NCBI RefSeq assembly: GCF_003945595.2
Contig: NW_024104379.1
Span: 682,001-746,000, forward strand
DNA from: Pipra filicauda
Taxonomy: Eukaryota; Chordata; Aves; Passeriformes; Pipridae
Direction of reading: 5' to 3'
DNA: 64,000 nucleotides
Part shown: positions 23,108-33,088 of the stretch, piece by piece
How positions within the stretch are numbered: position 1 is the first letter of the stretch
Layout of the letters: the number at the start of each line of letters is the position of its first letter
Notes under the pieces: model-generated
Databases searched by the model: none
What the model was told of the DNA's origin: nothing
The model's input: the letters and a program-made list of their open reading frames with translations, nothing else
Made by a program: the position numbers and the translations under genes

Positions 23108-26100
23108 TTTAACCAGCAGTCAGACACTTCTGGCTCCCTGCAAACTTTGGGCATGAGTGTTGGTGTGTCCCAAGGAAAGGTGGACAGCAAAAAGTGTGCT
23201 TGTTTGCACAGTGGCTCAACTTTGTCGCTGCTGATGCTGCTCTTGCTTTGGTCTTGGCCATGCTGCAATTGCTGCTGCCTTTGCAGGCATGAGAACACCT
23301 CTCCAGCAGCACTCAGCCACACCCAAAATGCACCCCACACTCTTATATGGCAAGGCAGCTTGCAAGGCACCACCCATATTCCCAAGGCACTGGGAAGAGG
23401 GGGATGAGGACACTCTCTGGCATAAAGCATGGTCTGGGAACAGCCACCCCTTCCAGTTGCCTGGATTTCAGTCAACCTGTTCATGAAATCCGAACCTTAG
23501 CCATGCTGCAAGAGTCTCTGTTACAGCTTCCAGTGGGTAGCTCCGAGCTGCAGAGCTCTGCGGTGGCAGGCAGTGCATGTTTGGACATGCAGGCTCATTG
23601 CTTGACTCTTTTTGCCCATATGAATTTCTGTGACCCTTGCCTTTCTCAGTCGTCCTTCAGCAGGCTCTAGTTACAATATATTATTCATGATGAGGGAGGA
23701 ATTCCTCTCTTGCTTTAGTACTTGAGTAAGTAGTACACAAATCCCTGAGTGCCATTATGCTGTTATGAAGTCTAATCCACCTGAAGGGACTTCTGCATGC
23801 CACATTTCTCACTGACTCCTAAAGATCTCTGGGGTCTCACTGCTATCATCCATGTTCTTACCTCTAAACAGTAATTTCCTCCTTTTGCTCTGGGGTGGGT
23901 GAGACTTTAAAATCTGCCTGTTCTCTAATCATAATCCTCCTTCCTTTAACTGCACTCAGTTTCCCACACAAAAACCTCAGTCCTTTTGTGCTCTGCTTAC
24001 CGAGTCCTCCAGAGAAGGTTTACATCCCCAGGGAGAGCTCATGTGCCTCAGAGACAGCCTCAGTTTCTATATTATAGCCTAAATATTCTTGTCCTGGATT
24101 GCCCTGCTGCTTTCCCACATGTTCTCCCACTGAATCCAAGCACTGGTCTGCAATAAGTGTCCTGCTTAGCCGAGATAAGTGTTTTGTCCAGGTGCTGTGC
24201 AGTGTCACATACACTGTGAGATGCCTCAGTGATTGCACAGGAGCTGTGGGTCATGCCTGTGTTATGTCTGATAGTCACCAAAGGCTGGATCCTGTGAGCA
24301 CTGAAGCAAAGGTAAAGCTACCTCTGACTTTATGGCACAGGGCACGATCCCTGAAAGGATCCATGCCAAGATACTGGTAAGTACATAGCACATATCTGCA
24401 AACTCACAGCCCAAATCTTGTCCTGATGCTGAAATCTTCTCCTCCTAACCTTTCCTCTTCTTTTTAAGCAAGCAGGTCGGGTCACCTCTCAGCTGTGTAA
24501 ATGCATCGGTGTGCGGGAGCCCTGCCTGGAGGCACTGCTAAGAATAGTGTCTAAGAGCAAGGGGAAGAGAGGAGTGAGCCTGATTTGGCTACTGCCATCG
24601 TCAGTTAGACTCCACCTCATTTCCTACAAGCCATAGAGGCTACACAATGAACATAGTTGCAGATGGTGCTCTTACTTGACCATCTTCTGATCCTCTGAAT
24701 ACCAAAGTCAATGTCACAGCTTCAGAAAACTCAATGCTATTGCCCTGCTATGGCTATAAGATCCCGTTACTATGTCCCTTACCTCTCTAGCTAAAGCTGC
24801 TGTGAGTACAGGGGTCTCACCTGTCTGTCTGCATGGACTGAGCTGCAGGCTCCTGAAATAAAGTGCAAATGAATCCCCTAGAAGCATCCGTGTTTCAGCA
24901 AAATGCCATAGAAACCACAGCTGCGTTATGGAGGGCCTTTCCCCTGGCATTATGCAATAGGTAATTATGTAAGTTGTTGTTATACAATATTCCTAGTTTT
25001 TTTGGAGTGCCAGCCTCCCCCTGACCACAGCAGTGTGTACTACTTACGTCACAACCCAGGATCACAGCAGAGCTGGGGCTGCTGTCACTGCTTCTCCCAG
25101 CCATGGGACTCTTGGCTATTCTCAGGGCTTTTAAAAAATTGTACTGTGGGGGAAAAAGCTCATTGAAAAGAAAAAAGTATTTGATGAAAATATCTGTTTG
25201 TTCCTCTGAGATGTTTTGCTGTGTAAGCACACAAGATGGCTTGGCTCCCTTCTTGAGGAAGAACTGGGTTTTAGAGCATCTCTCTCTCTTCCTTGCTGGG
25301 AAGTTTATTTCACAAGCTTACTTCAAATGAGAAAGAAATCTATGATTTCTGCCAGTGCCTTTCTCTTGGGTGCCCATTTTCCTACTTGCAGCAGGTCTGG
25401 CTGCAGAGGAAACAGAGCTAGATATTTGTTCTCTTAAACACCAAGGCAATGTGGGGGACTGCTGGGCTCTCTGATGTTCACTTTACAGGTTAGGGTTGGA
25501 CTTCTCTCTTCATAACAGCAATACTCTAAGAAAAAAATTGAATGTGGCCAAACAAACGCGGATCTGGTCCATCCTTGTGGCTGGTGTGCGATTCCTCTGT
25601 GCCTCCCAGCGCCACTTGGGTGGCTGAGCCCCATAGTAATAACCACCAAACAGCTGGTGTTTCTAAAACCATACCCAAGGGCCAGTCCCTGCTCTTTCAA
25701 TGGGGTATCTGTGGGCTTAAGCAAGTCTTTGATCACTCATAAATGGAGAGAACAAGTGGCTTGCCCATCCGCAGGATTGGGACATGTTCTAAATTCATTA
25801 ATACCTGTAGAAAGGCTGGCCATATGTGGAGGGAGGAGCAAGGCAGACGTGTGATTGCATCCACTGTTTTGCCAGAGATGGCTCTTCCCCTACCTGCTGC
25901 ACTTGTTACATGGGGGGATCCTTTCCTAAGCACCTTTTGGGAACGTTTTTGGGTAGAAACAAGCCCCACAAAGTCTCTAGAACAGCCTTTCTCTTCCGCA
26001 GTACCCTGAGTCTTGGCTGTGGCTCTGCTGTTGTCACATGGGATCTTCTGCCCCGATCTCACCACCCCAGACCTCTTCAATATTAAGGCTTGGTGGGGAA

Positions 26101-26159
26101 AGGAGGGAGGCATAGCATCCCAAGTGACCAGGGAATTCAACGTCTCTACATCCCACACC
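23108..26159. other. Intergenic region, no gene supported
   Basis: Short overlapping frames only. Nothing recognisable as a conserved protein, structured RNA or repeat family. Confidence 0.55.
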
Positions 26160-26369
26160 GAAAATGAGCCCCTTACAGAAGTTCTGCACCCGACCGCAGC
26201 CGCAGCCCCTGGCGCTGCCGGCGGGGGGATGCTGAAGTCCTGCCTGCCCTAGGGTCACCTTCCTGCCTCCGAAATGCGAGGGCTACCTGTCGGACATCTC
26301 CCCGCGCTTCCAAATCCCGGGCAGGGGCTCGGACGTGGCCTCCAATGCCCGTGGCTCAGTCATCCGTGG

Positions 26370-26385
26370 CCACGAGGTGGCAGCA
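26370..26385 (+). promoter_or_regulatory. CTCF-like core site 1
   Basis: CCACGAGGTGGCAGCA matches the CTCF core CCASYAGRKGGCRSYR at all but one position. It lies inside the CpG-rich patch 2.7 kb upstream of the MB promoter. A similar core in the same orientation lies at 46543. Binding is inferred from the motif only. Confidence 0.5.
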
Positions 26386-26486
26386 AGTCCTGGCCGACGG
26401 GGCCGGAGCTGCGGCGGGTCCTGCCCGGGCCGGGCCGGGGGAGCCCCGGGGGGACCCGCGGGGGGACCCGCGCTGGCCGCGGAGCC

Positions 26487-26562
26487 ACAGAACGGCTGGG
26501 CTAGGCAGGGGCCACTGCAGGTCATCCAGTCCACCGCACCGTGCTCAGGCAAGGTCTGCTAA
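26487..26562 (-). mobile_element. Degraded CR1 3'-end fragment inside the CpG patch
   Basis: CACAGAACGGCTGGGCTAGG, then GGTCATCCAGTCCACC and GTGCTCAGGCAAGGTCTGCT follow the order of a reverse-complemented CR1 3' end (typically CACAGAATGGTTGGGTTGG, GGTCATCTAGTCCAACC, then TGCTCAAAGCAGGGCCTGCT). Several positions have become G/C relative to the usual CR1 bases. Confidence 0.6.
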
Positions 26563-26580
26563 AGCACGTCCCCCCCGGGA

Positions 26581-28604
26581 GCTTTGCAACGAGGTGACAG
26601 TGGCTAATGTACTCCAAAACATTGTGGCCCAAACCGCAAAATGGCCAAAAGCATCAGCGGTCCATTTTATGCTGGTTTAGCAAGAGTGCCTCAGGTGTGG
26701 GTGCAGAGGCACAGCCACGCGTGCCAGCATGGCTCTCGTGTGGGCAGGGCTGCTTGAAATAGGCTATTCATTCACCTGGAGCATTTTAGAAGAGGCAGCC
26801 AAAATGCTGGCTCTCTACGGTTTGTGTTTATCAAGATGATTATGCAAGTGATAGATTTTGCCCCGAGAAGAGACCTGTAGATACTAAAATGTTATGTCCT
26901 TTTCAAGGCTGCAGGGTTGAGGGGTAGTCAGGTGCGCTATAAAGCTTTTAGTATTTTTGTAGACTACTTATTTATTTAAGCTCTAGGGAGAAAGCTTATG
27001 ATTTTATTTCATTATTACCTCACCTGCAAAAAGAGCAATATGGAATCTCATGCTCGTTTTAAGTCTTCTGACCATTTAACATTAATATTCATACCAGAAC
27101 TTTTGACTTCACAGCCCTGGAGAAAGTTACAGAGAGAGAAGAGTCGACCACTTTCAAACGAAGCTATTACAACTTTAGTTTTACACTGAATTGAGTAGTT
27201 TCAGCTTGGGGAATAAGACAGAGCTCGGTGCATAAGCAGCAGCCTCTTGTGTACCAGGAGCATGTTTCTGCCATGTTTGAAAGGCTTGTAAACCTGTAAG
27301 GTCAATATTCAGCATTCTACCCAAGGCTGAACCTGAGAGGGTACAAATGCTTGTTTACTGCTCTGAGTACTTGGGCAGTGAGGTTGCAGGTATGTGATCT
27401 CTCCCCTCTCAGTCCTGTGCTGTGGAAAACTGCACAAGGAACGAGTTGGAGGAGTCCTAGGTGCTACTCCAGCAGCTTATCTTAGTTTAGGTAACTGGTA
27501 GCAACCTGGTGTTTGCACAGATATATCAGGATGAAATCTTGGAATTGAAGTGTTTAGGATGTGGCTTTTTGGATGTGAAGCAAACTGGTGCATAGAGGAG
27601 AGGGAAGGGGTGGATTTCAGGGTCACAGGCTCATTTGGCTGACAGAAGCTTGTAACATGTAATGGCCAAAATTTTTGTACCTCTACACTTGGAAACCAGC
27701 TGACACCTCCATTTGGCTTTTGCCACACTTCTTAATCAAACTATTCCCTTTAAACCTCTGTGTTTCTGAGGGGTGTGAGGCTCTGTGCCTCCATCATCCT
27801 TGCTGCCTGATTACCCTTGTAATGTGGGCACTTCTCTCCCCTTGCAAGGCTGGAACAGGGAACCTGTTCCTGTGTTGTAGAGAGTGGAAGGGTGTAGAGG
27901 CAGCAATGCACCTCAGGTTGTGCAGCACTGTGGTAGAGACCATAGGGTGCATCTCTGCTCCTGAATCCCAAGGCAGGTATCTTCAGCCCTTTGTTGATAT
28001 TTCTCATCTGCTTGCGTCTTGGAAACATCAGAGATAGGTTTGGGACACATTTTCCACATGGTTTGGGACAGCAGTGCTAGCTCAGCTTTGTTATCAGGCT
28101 GTGCTCTGACTGCAGCCAGCGCTTGGAAGGGACTAGTCATCCCATTGGTGTGCCAGGCTGTTATCAATCCTGACAGAGAGGGAGGAGAAAGTCTGGGAGG
28201 TGTCCCAAAACATACCCATGTGGTTTGTTAGCCCAATGGCTTTTCCTTCAACACTGATTGATATTTGTTTGGCTTGACAGAGGTAGCCAGAGACCAGAAC
28301 TGCTGGCTGGGTGGGTGTTGAGTGAAGCCTTGCTGTGTCCTTGTGTCTCTAGCCCGCTGCAAACTACCCTCCTGGCTCGGCTCTACATCCGTTGGCTCCA
28401 ATATCCAGGCTCATCCAACAGCTAATCCTAGGTGTTTCCCAGAAGAGCAGGCAGCAGGATCCCAGCAAACAGGTGTGGCATAACTGGCTCCCATACAGCT
28501 CTTTTCCCTCTCCTTCCTCCTGCAGCAGCTGGGGAAATGACTGGGCTGCTTTGAATATGGTTAAGGACATGTCTCTTTAACATTGTGCTCTGCTCTAATA
28601 ACAA
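26581..28604. other. Intergenic region upstream of myoglobin
   Basis: No gene is supported. The A/T-rich part (about 26830-27190) has the look of conserved non-coding DNA, with a TTTATTTAAG block and several TAAT motifs, but this is only an impression. The rest is unremarkable. Confidence 0.45.
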
Positions 28605-28710
28605 ACGGTGTGTTACCCCAGGAGAAAAGGACAATGAGATCAGCATGGGAAAGGAAAGGCCTTCAGAGTGATGGAGCCAATGTTTCTGTCTGACCTGGCC
28701 TTCTCTCCTG
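28605..28710 (+). repeat. Inverted repeat, left arm (upstream of MB)
   Basis: GGAGAAAAGGACAATGAGAT (28621-28640) and the following CAGCATGGGAAAGG, AAGGCCTT, GAGTGATGGAGCCAATG and CCTGGCC blocks recur in reverse complement at 30078-30178. The best stretch of about 65 bases differs at only some 7 positions. The arm ends about 340 bases before the MB TATA box. The family is unknown. Confidence 0.8.
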
Positions 28711-29052
28711 CCTGCCCTTGCCAGGCCAGGGGAGAGGGAGGCAGGGTGGCCTTGCAGATGACAGTGCTCTTCAGGAATCTCCTGGCATACAGCTTGACAC
28801 TGTCTCTGGGTCCTTGGGAACCTAGGACAGGCTCCTGGCACTGTGTTTCGGCAGTGCCCTTTATGTGTAGAGTGGGACATGTGCCAGTCCAATACGAAAA
28901 GCAGAAATTATGCCATCAGTGGCACCCACAATAGTACCTGACCCAAAATAGCTCCCTAGGAAAAAACAGGGAGGCTGATTAGGTTAGACAAGCCTGAAAG
29001 AGAGCAAGATTTTCAGCTAATGATTGACAGGTGTAGGTCTGTGAACAGGGGC
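28711..29052 (+). promoter_or_regulatory. MB: Myoglobin proximal promoter region
   Basis: Upstream of the TATA box lie a CACCCAC (CCAC-box-like) motif near 28922, an AAAATAG half-match to a MEF2 A/T element near 28943-28950 and an E-box CAGGTG at 29028-29033. In mammals the MB promoter is driven by a CCAC box and a MEF2-binding A/T element. The matches here are partial, so assignment of individual sites is tentative, while the promoter location itself is well supported by the adjacent TATA box and first exon. Confidence 0.5.
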
Positions 29053-29058
29053 TATAAA
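29053..29058 (+). promoter_or_regulatory. MB: Myoglobin TATA box
   Basis: TATAAA lies 88 bases upstream of the myoglobin ATG. Transcription would start near 29,083, giving a 5'UTR of about 58 bases, which is reasonable for myoglobin. Confidence 0.65.
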
Positions 29059-29140
29059 TCCCAGAGGTGAGCTCTCCAACCACCCTTTGGGGAAAGGCCA
29101 ACGACTGCAGGGAGCACTCAGGATCTGCCTTCAGTGAACC

Positions 29141-29235
29141 ATGGGGCTCAGTGACCAGGAATGGCAGCAGGTCCTGACCGTCTGGGGAAAGGTGGAGTCT
29201 GACCTCGCCGGCCATGGGCATATAATTTTAATGAG
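29141..29235 (+). CDS. MB: Myoglobin exon 1 (coding part)
   Basis: The ATG has a strong context (A at -3, G at +4) and begins [18 protein letters not shown], followed by residues through Met30, ending in the first two bases of the Arg31 codon before a GTAGGC donor. The 95 coding bases match the conserved exon-1 coding length of vertebrate myoglobin. It encodes helix A and part of helix B, including Trp7, Trp14, His24 and the heme-pocket Leu29 (B10). Residue 27, acidic (Glu/Asp) in the myoglobins I know, is Ile here (ATA at 29222-29224), followed by Ile28. Myoglobin stores and carries O2 in heart and skeletal muscle cytoplasm. The splice phase agrees with exon 2, so this is a live-looking gene rather than a pseudogene. 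Confidence 0.97.
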
Positions 29236-31307
29236 GTAGGCAAGAAGCTTCTGTTCTAAGATTAAAGCTGAGCCTTTGATGAGAGATGTTTGTCAGTGTT
29301 TATTTCAACAAGCTGTTTGCTTTCTTGTAGGGTGGTGGGTTTTCCAGTGCTGTGGTTTCTGGGTTAAAAGTAACTCACTGTGTAAAGTGACTGTGCTTCT
29401 CTGTCTCCATCTCTCTATGGGTGCAGGAGCAGGCCGGTGCTGCTTTTGAAAGATGGTGGTGCTTTGTCCCTCTGCCTCTGGGGGCTAAGCTTTGCTTTGG
29501 ATCCCCATTTCCCAAGCACTACAGTAAGAAATGCTGGAGAGAATTGTGTGTCATGAGTCTTCAGGTGCTCTGCAGCAAGGATATGTGGAGGCAGGGAAGG
29601 AAATGAGAGGAAAATCACCTCTGTGAAAATTTTCTTGGAATTTACTATTTCAGTAAAATTATCTGTGAAGTACCTGAGTGTTTCCCTTTCCCCACCTTAG
29701 TGTCACCTCACAGAGCCCTGTTCATCCCGCTTTCTGACCAGAAATCTGTGTGGTAGCACTTGTGTATTACCTTATGATGAATTTGCAGTCTAGGTGTGTG
29801 AAATGAAGCACATCCTTCCCCCTGCTTCCCTCCTCCACGATTCTTGTGTCAGAGCAGGAGTGCTCATGAGATCTCCATCTGAGAGGGCACCAAGCTCCAC
29901 GAGATCCTGGCACCCTGACTGGGGAACACCCAGATACTGCAGTGGGAAACAACATTAGGTGGGCGTTGGAGCCTAGCTTGTCCTTTAAAGACCAGCAGGG
30001 ATGGAGACTTTGAGGAAATTCTCTTCGGATCTCCCCTGAGGTGGTGCAGAGTACAATGTGCTGGAAGGGTACAGAAAAGGCCAGGAAAGTCAGTAGCATT
30101 GGCTCCGTCACTCAAAAGGCCTTCCTTTTCCCATGCCGATCTCATTGTCCTTTTCTCCTGGGGATATGGCACCTGCTTGGGGGCTTTCCTACCCTAAGCA
30201 TGGCTAAGGAAAGGAGCCCACACCATCAGGCATATCCACTGAAGAGCTCTGAAAACCTTTTTTCAAAGATGAGACAAAGCAGGGAGCTGTTTTATTTACC
30301 TTCTTTATAATGGCCCAGTTCAGCTGCCATTTGAAGGGAAAGGAATGAAGTGGGAATGAAGTGAGTGGCAATGTGATGGCTTTCCCCTCATGCGGTCCAG
30401 AGCAGGCATGCTGGAGGGGTAGCAGGAACCTGAGCCCTCCTCACGTATCAGTTTCTGTGAGGTGGCTACTTTGGCTCTGAATTTGCCACATGATGGTAAA
30501 AGCAGTTCCAAATGGAAAGGTAATACAATTTTTATTACAAATATCGCATGGTAGAGCATGGCATTAAATAAACAGATGGCAGCCCTTCCCCTGTAATTTT
30601 GTGCTCCCCAGCCAAACAATTCCTTGTTCCTCCAAGGAGTTTCTGAGGGAGAAGAGAGGCAAGGGAAAGAGGGTGGGGAAAAAAAAGGCAGGAACCAAAT
30701 TCCTTTGTGTCTGCAATCATAGGGTTGGGGGGCACAATAAGCACTCCCATACAGCTGATGTTCAAGAAAACCTGAGCTCCAGATGTAAGGGACCTGTGGC
30801 TGAGGACTGCTACCATCGTTTTTGTTTTTTTTTTTATCTGTGAGAAGCTTCTAGAACTCTCCTTTCCTGGTAAATGAACAATGGGCTGGGAATAGAGTCC
30901 TTGTGAGAGCCAGAGGTCTACAGGTTGGCTCCTCAGCAATAGTAACTCAATGAAGACAAGTGGTTTTGTTTGGTTTTGGTTTTCCTTCAGATGAATGCAA
31001 AAACTCACCTCTCAGTACCACAACCAGCCTTGACTCTTGTCTCTGTCTTCAGTTAACATAACCCAGAGGACCGGTGCCAAAGAGTTAGCAGAGCTATATG
31101 AAAAAAATACAGACACTTACTCTGTTACTCTAGTTGGACATGTTTAGGGCAGTGTCTCTGTCACGACCAGAGGGAATGGAAATAGGAAATGGTGATTGTA
31201 TCAGGACATGTGTAAAAGGATGGGATTACAGTAGATTCAATACTCAAAGGGAGGTATGTCAGGAGCTTCTGCTCTCCAAAGACAAGTCCCTCTATTTTTG
31301 TCCACAG
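29236..31307 (+). other. MB: Myoglobin intron 1
   Basis: GT-AG intron of 2,072 bases (donor GTAGGC, acceptor TCCACAG), at the conserved globin intron-1 position within the Arg31 codon. It is shorter than its mammalian counterpart, in keeping with compact bird introns. It contains the right arm of the inverted repeat (30078-30178). No other gene is seen within it. Confidence 0.93.
30078..30178 (-). repeat. Inverted repeat, right arm (MB intron 1)
   Basis: On the minus strand this arm reads CCCAGGAGAAAAGGACAATG followed by the same ordered blocks as 28605-28710: GGCATGGGAAAAGG, AAGGCCTT, GAGTGACGGAGCCAATG and CCTGGCC. The arms are about 1.37 kb apart and enclose the MB promoter and exon 1. This may be two oppositely inserted copies of an unrecognised repeat. 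Confidence 0.8.
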
Positions 31308-31530
31308 ACTCTTTCAGGACCACCCTGAGACCATTGAAAAGTTTGAAAAATTCAAAGGCCTGAAGACCCCTGATGCAATGAAAGGCTCTGAGGATCTGAA
31401 AAAACATGGAGCTACTGTTCTTACCCAGCTGGGAAAAATCCTGAAACAGAAGGGTAATCACGAGTCAGAGCTGAAGCCCCTGGCTCAGACCCACGCGACC
31501 AAGCACAAAATCCCTGTCAAATATTTGGAG
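31308..31530 (+). CDS. MB: Myoglobin exon 2
   Basis: This 223-base exon has the length standard for vertebrate myoglobin and lies between acceptor TCCACAG and donor GTATGG. It completes Arg31 and continues with [19 protein letters not shown] through Glu105. Key heme residues are present: Phe43 (CD1), distal His64 (E7, CAT at 31405-31407), Val68 (E11) and proximal His93 (F8, CAC at 31492-31494). His64 stabilises bound O2 and His93 ligates iron. The segment [18 protein letters not shown] is near-identical to other bird myoglobins. Ala54 replaces the Gln typical of chicken, a harmless surface difference. Frame and phase agree with both neighbouring exons. Confidence 0.98.
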
Positions 31531-32227
31531 GTATGGAAAAGGGCAAGGAATCTTGGTGTCTGAAGTGCAGTGAATGTGTGTAAGACATCTATGTGAGAGC
31601 TGTGCTTTTATTTACCAATGACTCGTTGGACTTCAGTGAGTTCTCCCTCAAGACCAAAGTCTCTGTGTACAGGCAGCAGGAGGCACAGAAAGGGCTAATG
31701 GCATGCGAATGGTATGTGAATATCCAAATTTAGATTTCCCATTCCAAACACCACACACAGTCTGACTAACCCTTGACAACAACAAACCAACCCATGCAGC
31801 CTCTGCATGCCTGGGAAGCTGTATTACATAAGACCTGTCAGTGGCTGGACACATGGGACATACAATTTTATAGGAAGCCCTAGAGGATCCACTGGAGACC
31901 AAAACCCATAAAACTAAATATTATACAAACATACGGCATGAATTTTCGGTCTTAATGGATGAGGCAGACAAAAAGTGGGAAGGGCCATGGTCTGCTCAAG
32001 GTCATGAAGCAGATCAGTGTCAGAGCTAGGAATAGAGCCCAGTTCTTCTGCCTAGGCCAGGTTCCTTGCATACTAAACTTCACTGTCTCTCCAGAGACTT
32101 CACAGAGGGCTACTGAATTAGCTCAGAGATATTTCCAGACTCTGCAACCTATTTCTTAGTCTGGTTTTTCTGAAAATAAACCTTGAGTGTCCCTTCAGTT
32201 TTTCTCTCTCTCTTTCCTTCCTCACAG
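31531..32227 (+). other. MB: Myoglobin intron 2
   Basis: GT-AG intron of 697 bases (GTATGG donor, CTCACAG acceptor) at the conserved second globin intron position, between codons 105 and 106. It carries a MIR-like relic at 31990-32060. Confidence 0.95.
31990..32060 (+). mobile_element. MIR SINE relic in MB intron 2
   Basis: TCTGCTCAAGGTCATGAAGC, then a block like CAGTGTCAGAGCTAGGA, then ATAGAGCCCAGTTCTTCTGCC follow the MIR consensus order (TTGCCCAAGGTCACACAGC, GTGGCAGAGCTGGGA, then TTCGAACCCAGGTCTTCTG). MIR is an ancient amniote tRNA-derived SINE; recognisable copies in birds are few and old. Confidence 0.6.
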
Positions 32228-32374
32228 TTCATTTCTGAAGTCATTATCAAGGTCCTTGCTGAAAAACATGCTGCAGACTTTGGGGCTGATGCCCAGGCTG
32301 CAATGAAGAAGGCCCTGGAGCTGTTCCGAAATGATATGGCCGCCAAGTACAAGGAGTTCGGCTTCCAGGGTTAG
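32228..32374 (+). CDS. MB: Myoglobin exon 3 (coding part)
   Basis: Opens in phase 0 with [19 protein letters not shown] and ends KYKEFGFQG followed by TAG at 32372-32374. With 95 + 223 + 147 coding bases the protein is 154 residues including Met, the normal vertebrate length. It supplies helices G and H, including Ile107, which lines the heme pocket, and the conserved C-terminal Tyr146 region. Lys118 (sperm-whale position Arg118), a possible partner of residue 27, is retained. No stop or frameshift is present, which supports a functional gene in normal synteny with RBFOX2 and RASD2. Confidence 0.98.
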   Translation, partial: FISEVIIKVLAEKHAADFGADAQAAMKKALELFRNDMAAKYKEFGFQG

Positions 32375-33088
32375 CACATATGCACAAAGGAATATCATGA
32401 TGGAGGACTGGCCAAGCATCTTAGATAGCTTCCCCAGCACTGTTTTGGACATCTCACAACTGGCCATCCATGATGTGTGGGAAAGCTTTGATGAGAGGCC
32501 AAGAGTCACTCCAGGCAGAATAGAGGCACTCAGAGTGATATCCATGATAAACTGTTGTTTCTTGGCTTCATGTATACAAAAGAAATAATCTGCTTTCTTA
32601 GGAAAAATAGTGTTAGGGGTTATTTGTGAGCTTCTGCCTATCCTATATCCTTTCTCTCTCTCCCTCCCTCAGTCTCATCTGAGAGGCAAATGGCATGGCC
32701 AGAGATGAAGGGATGCGGAGGAACAAGGGAAGTGTTGTGTGGTGAATGAGAGTGTGAAAGGATGACCCAAATGAAAGTGTTGTAAGGATGGCAAGCAAGG
32801 ACACAGATTCCCATTCTTCCCACAGGTCAGTTTGTTAGCAGGTTACTATGGCGAGCTTCCAGCACAGTATTACTTTGCTTTGTGAGGGCGAATGCAGCCA
32901 GTCAGTCTCCAGGGCCTGCCAACTCTTGGAGGGTTTAGGTGTTAAACTTGCATTAGCAAAACTATAAAGAGCAGTACTGCCTGTGATCTGTACGTTTCTG
33001 GCAGCCGCCACTATGTATCTGAAGGTCTGTTGCACTGGGAAGTAAAGTATGTGTTTCTCAGAAAATAAAAATCCCTGCACCAGTGTTG
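32375..33088 (+). other. MB: Myoglobin 3' untranslated region
   Basis: This is the sequence between the MB stop and the cleavage region predicted from the poly(A) signal at 33064. At about 710 bases it is close in size to mammalian MB 3'UTRs. No competing AATAAA lies between the stop codon and 33064. Confidence 0.75.
33064..33069 (+). terminator. MB: Myoglobin poly(A) signal
   Basis: AATAAA is followed by CCCTGCACCAG and then a GT-rich GTGTTGTGTGTTTG block at about 33083-33096, the standard signal-cleavage-downstream element arrangement. Cleavage is expected near 33,080-33,088. Confidence 0.8.

Larger units (their letters stand above)
26160..26580. promoter_or_regulatory. Small CpG-rich patch between RBFOX2 and MB
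   Basis: G+C and CpG rise sharply here; by eye about 14 CpG occur in 26401-26500 alone, in contrast to CpG-poor flanks. The patch contains a CTCF-like core (26370-26385) and a directly repeated GGGGGGACCCGC block (about 26450-26472). Its right end overlaps an old CR1 tail. It may be an unmethylated regulatory element or the promoter of a non-coding transcript. No protein gene with recognisable sequence starts here, and the open frames are a by-product of high GC. Confidence 0.5.

Noticed and set aside
22765..23484. 239-codon minus-strand open frame
   Set aside because: It is largely antisense to the CR1-X element and shows no recognisable protein family.
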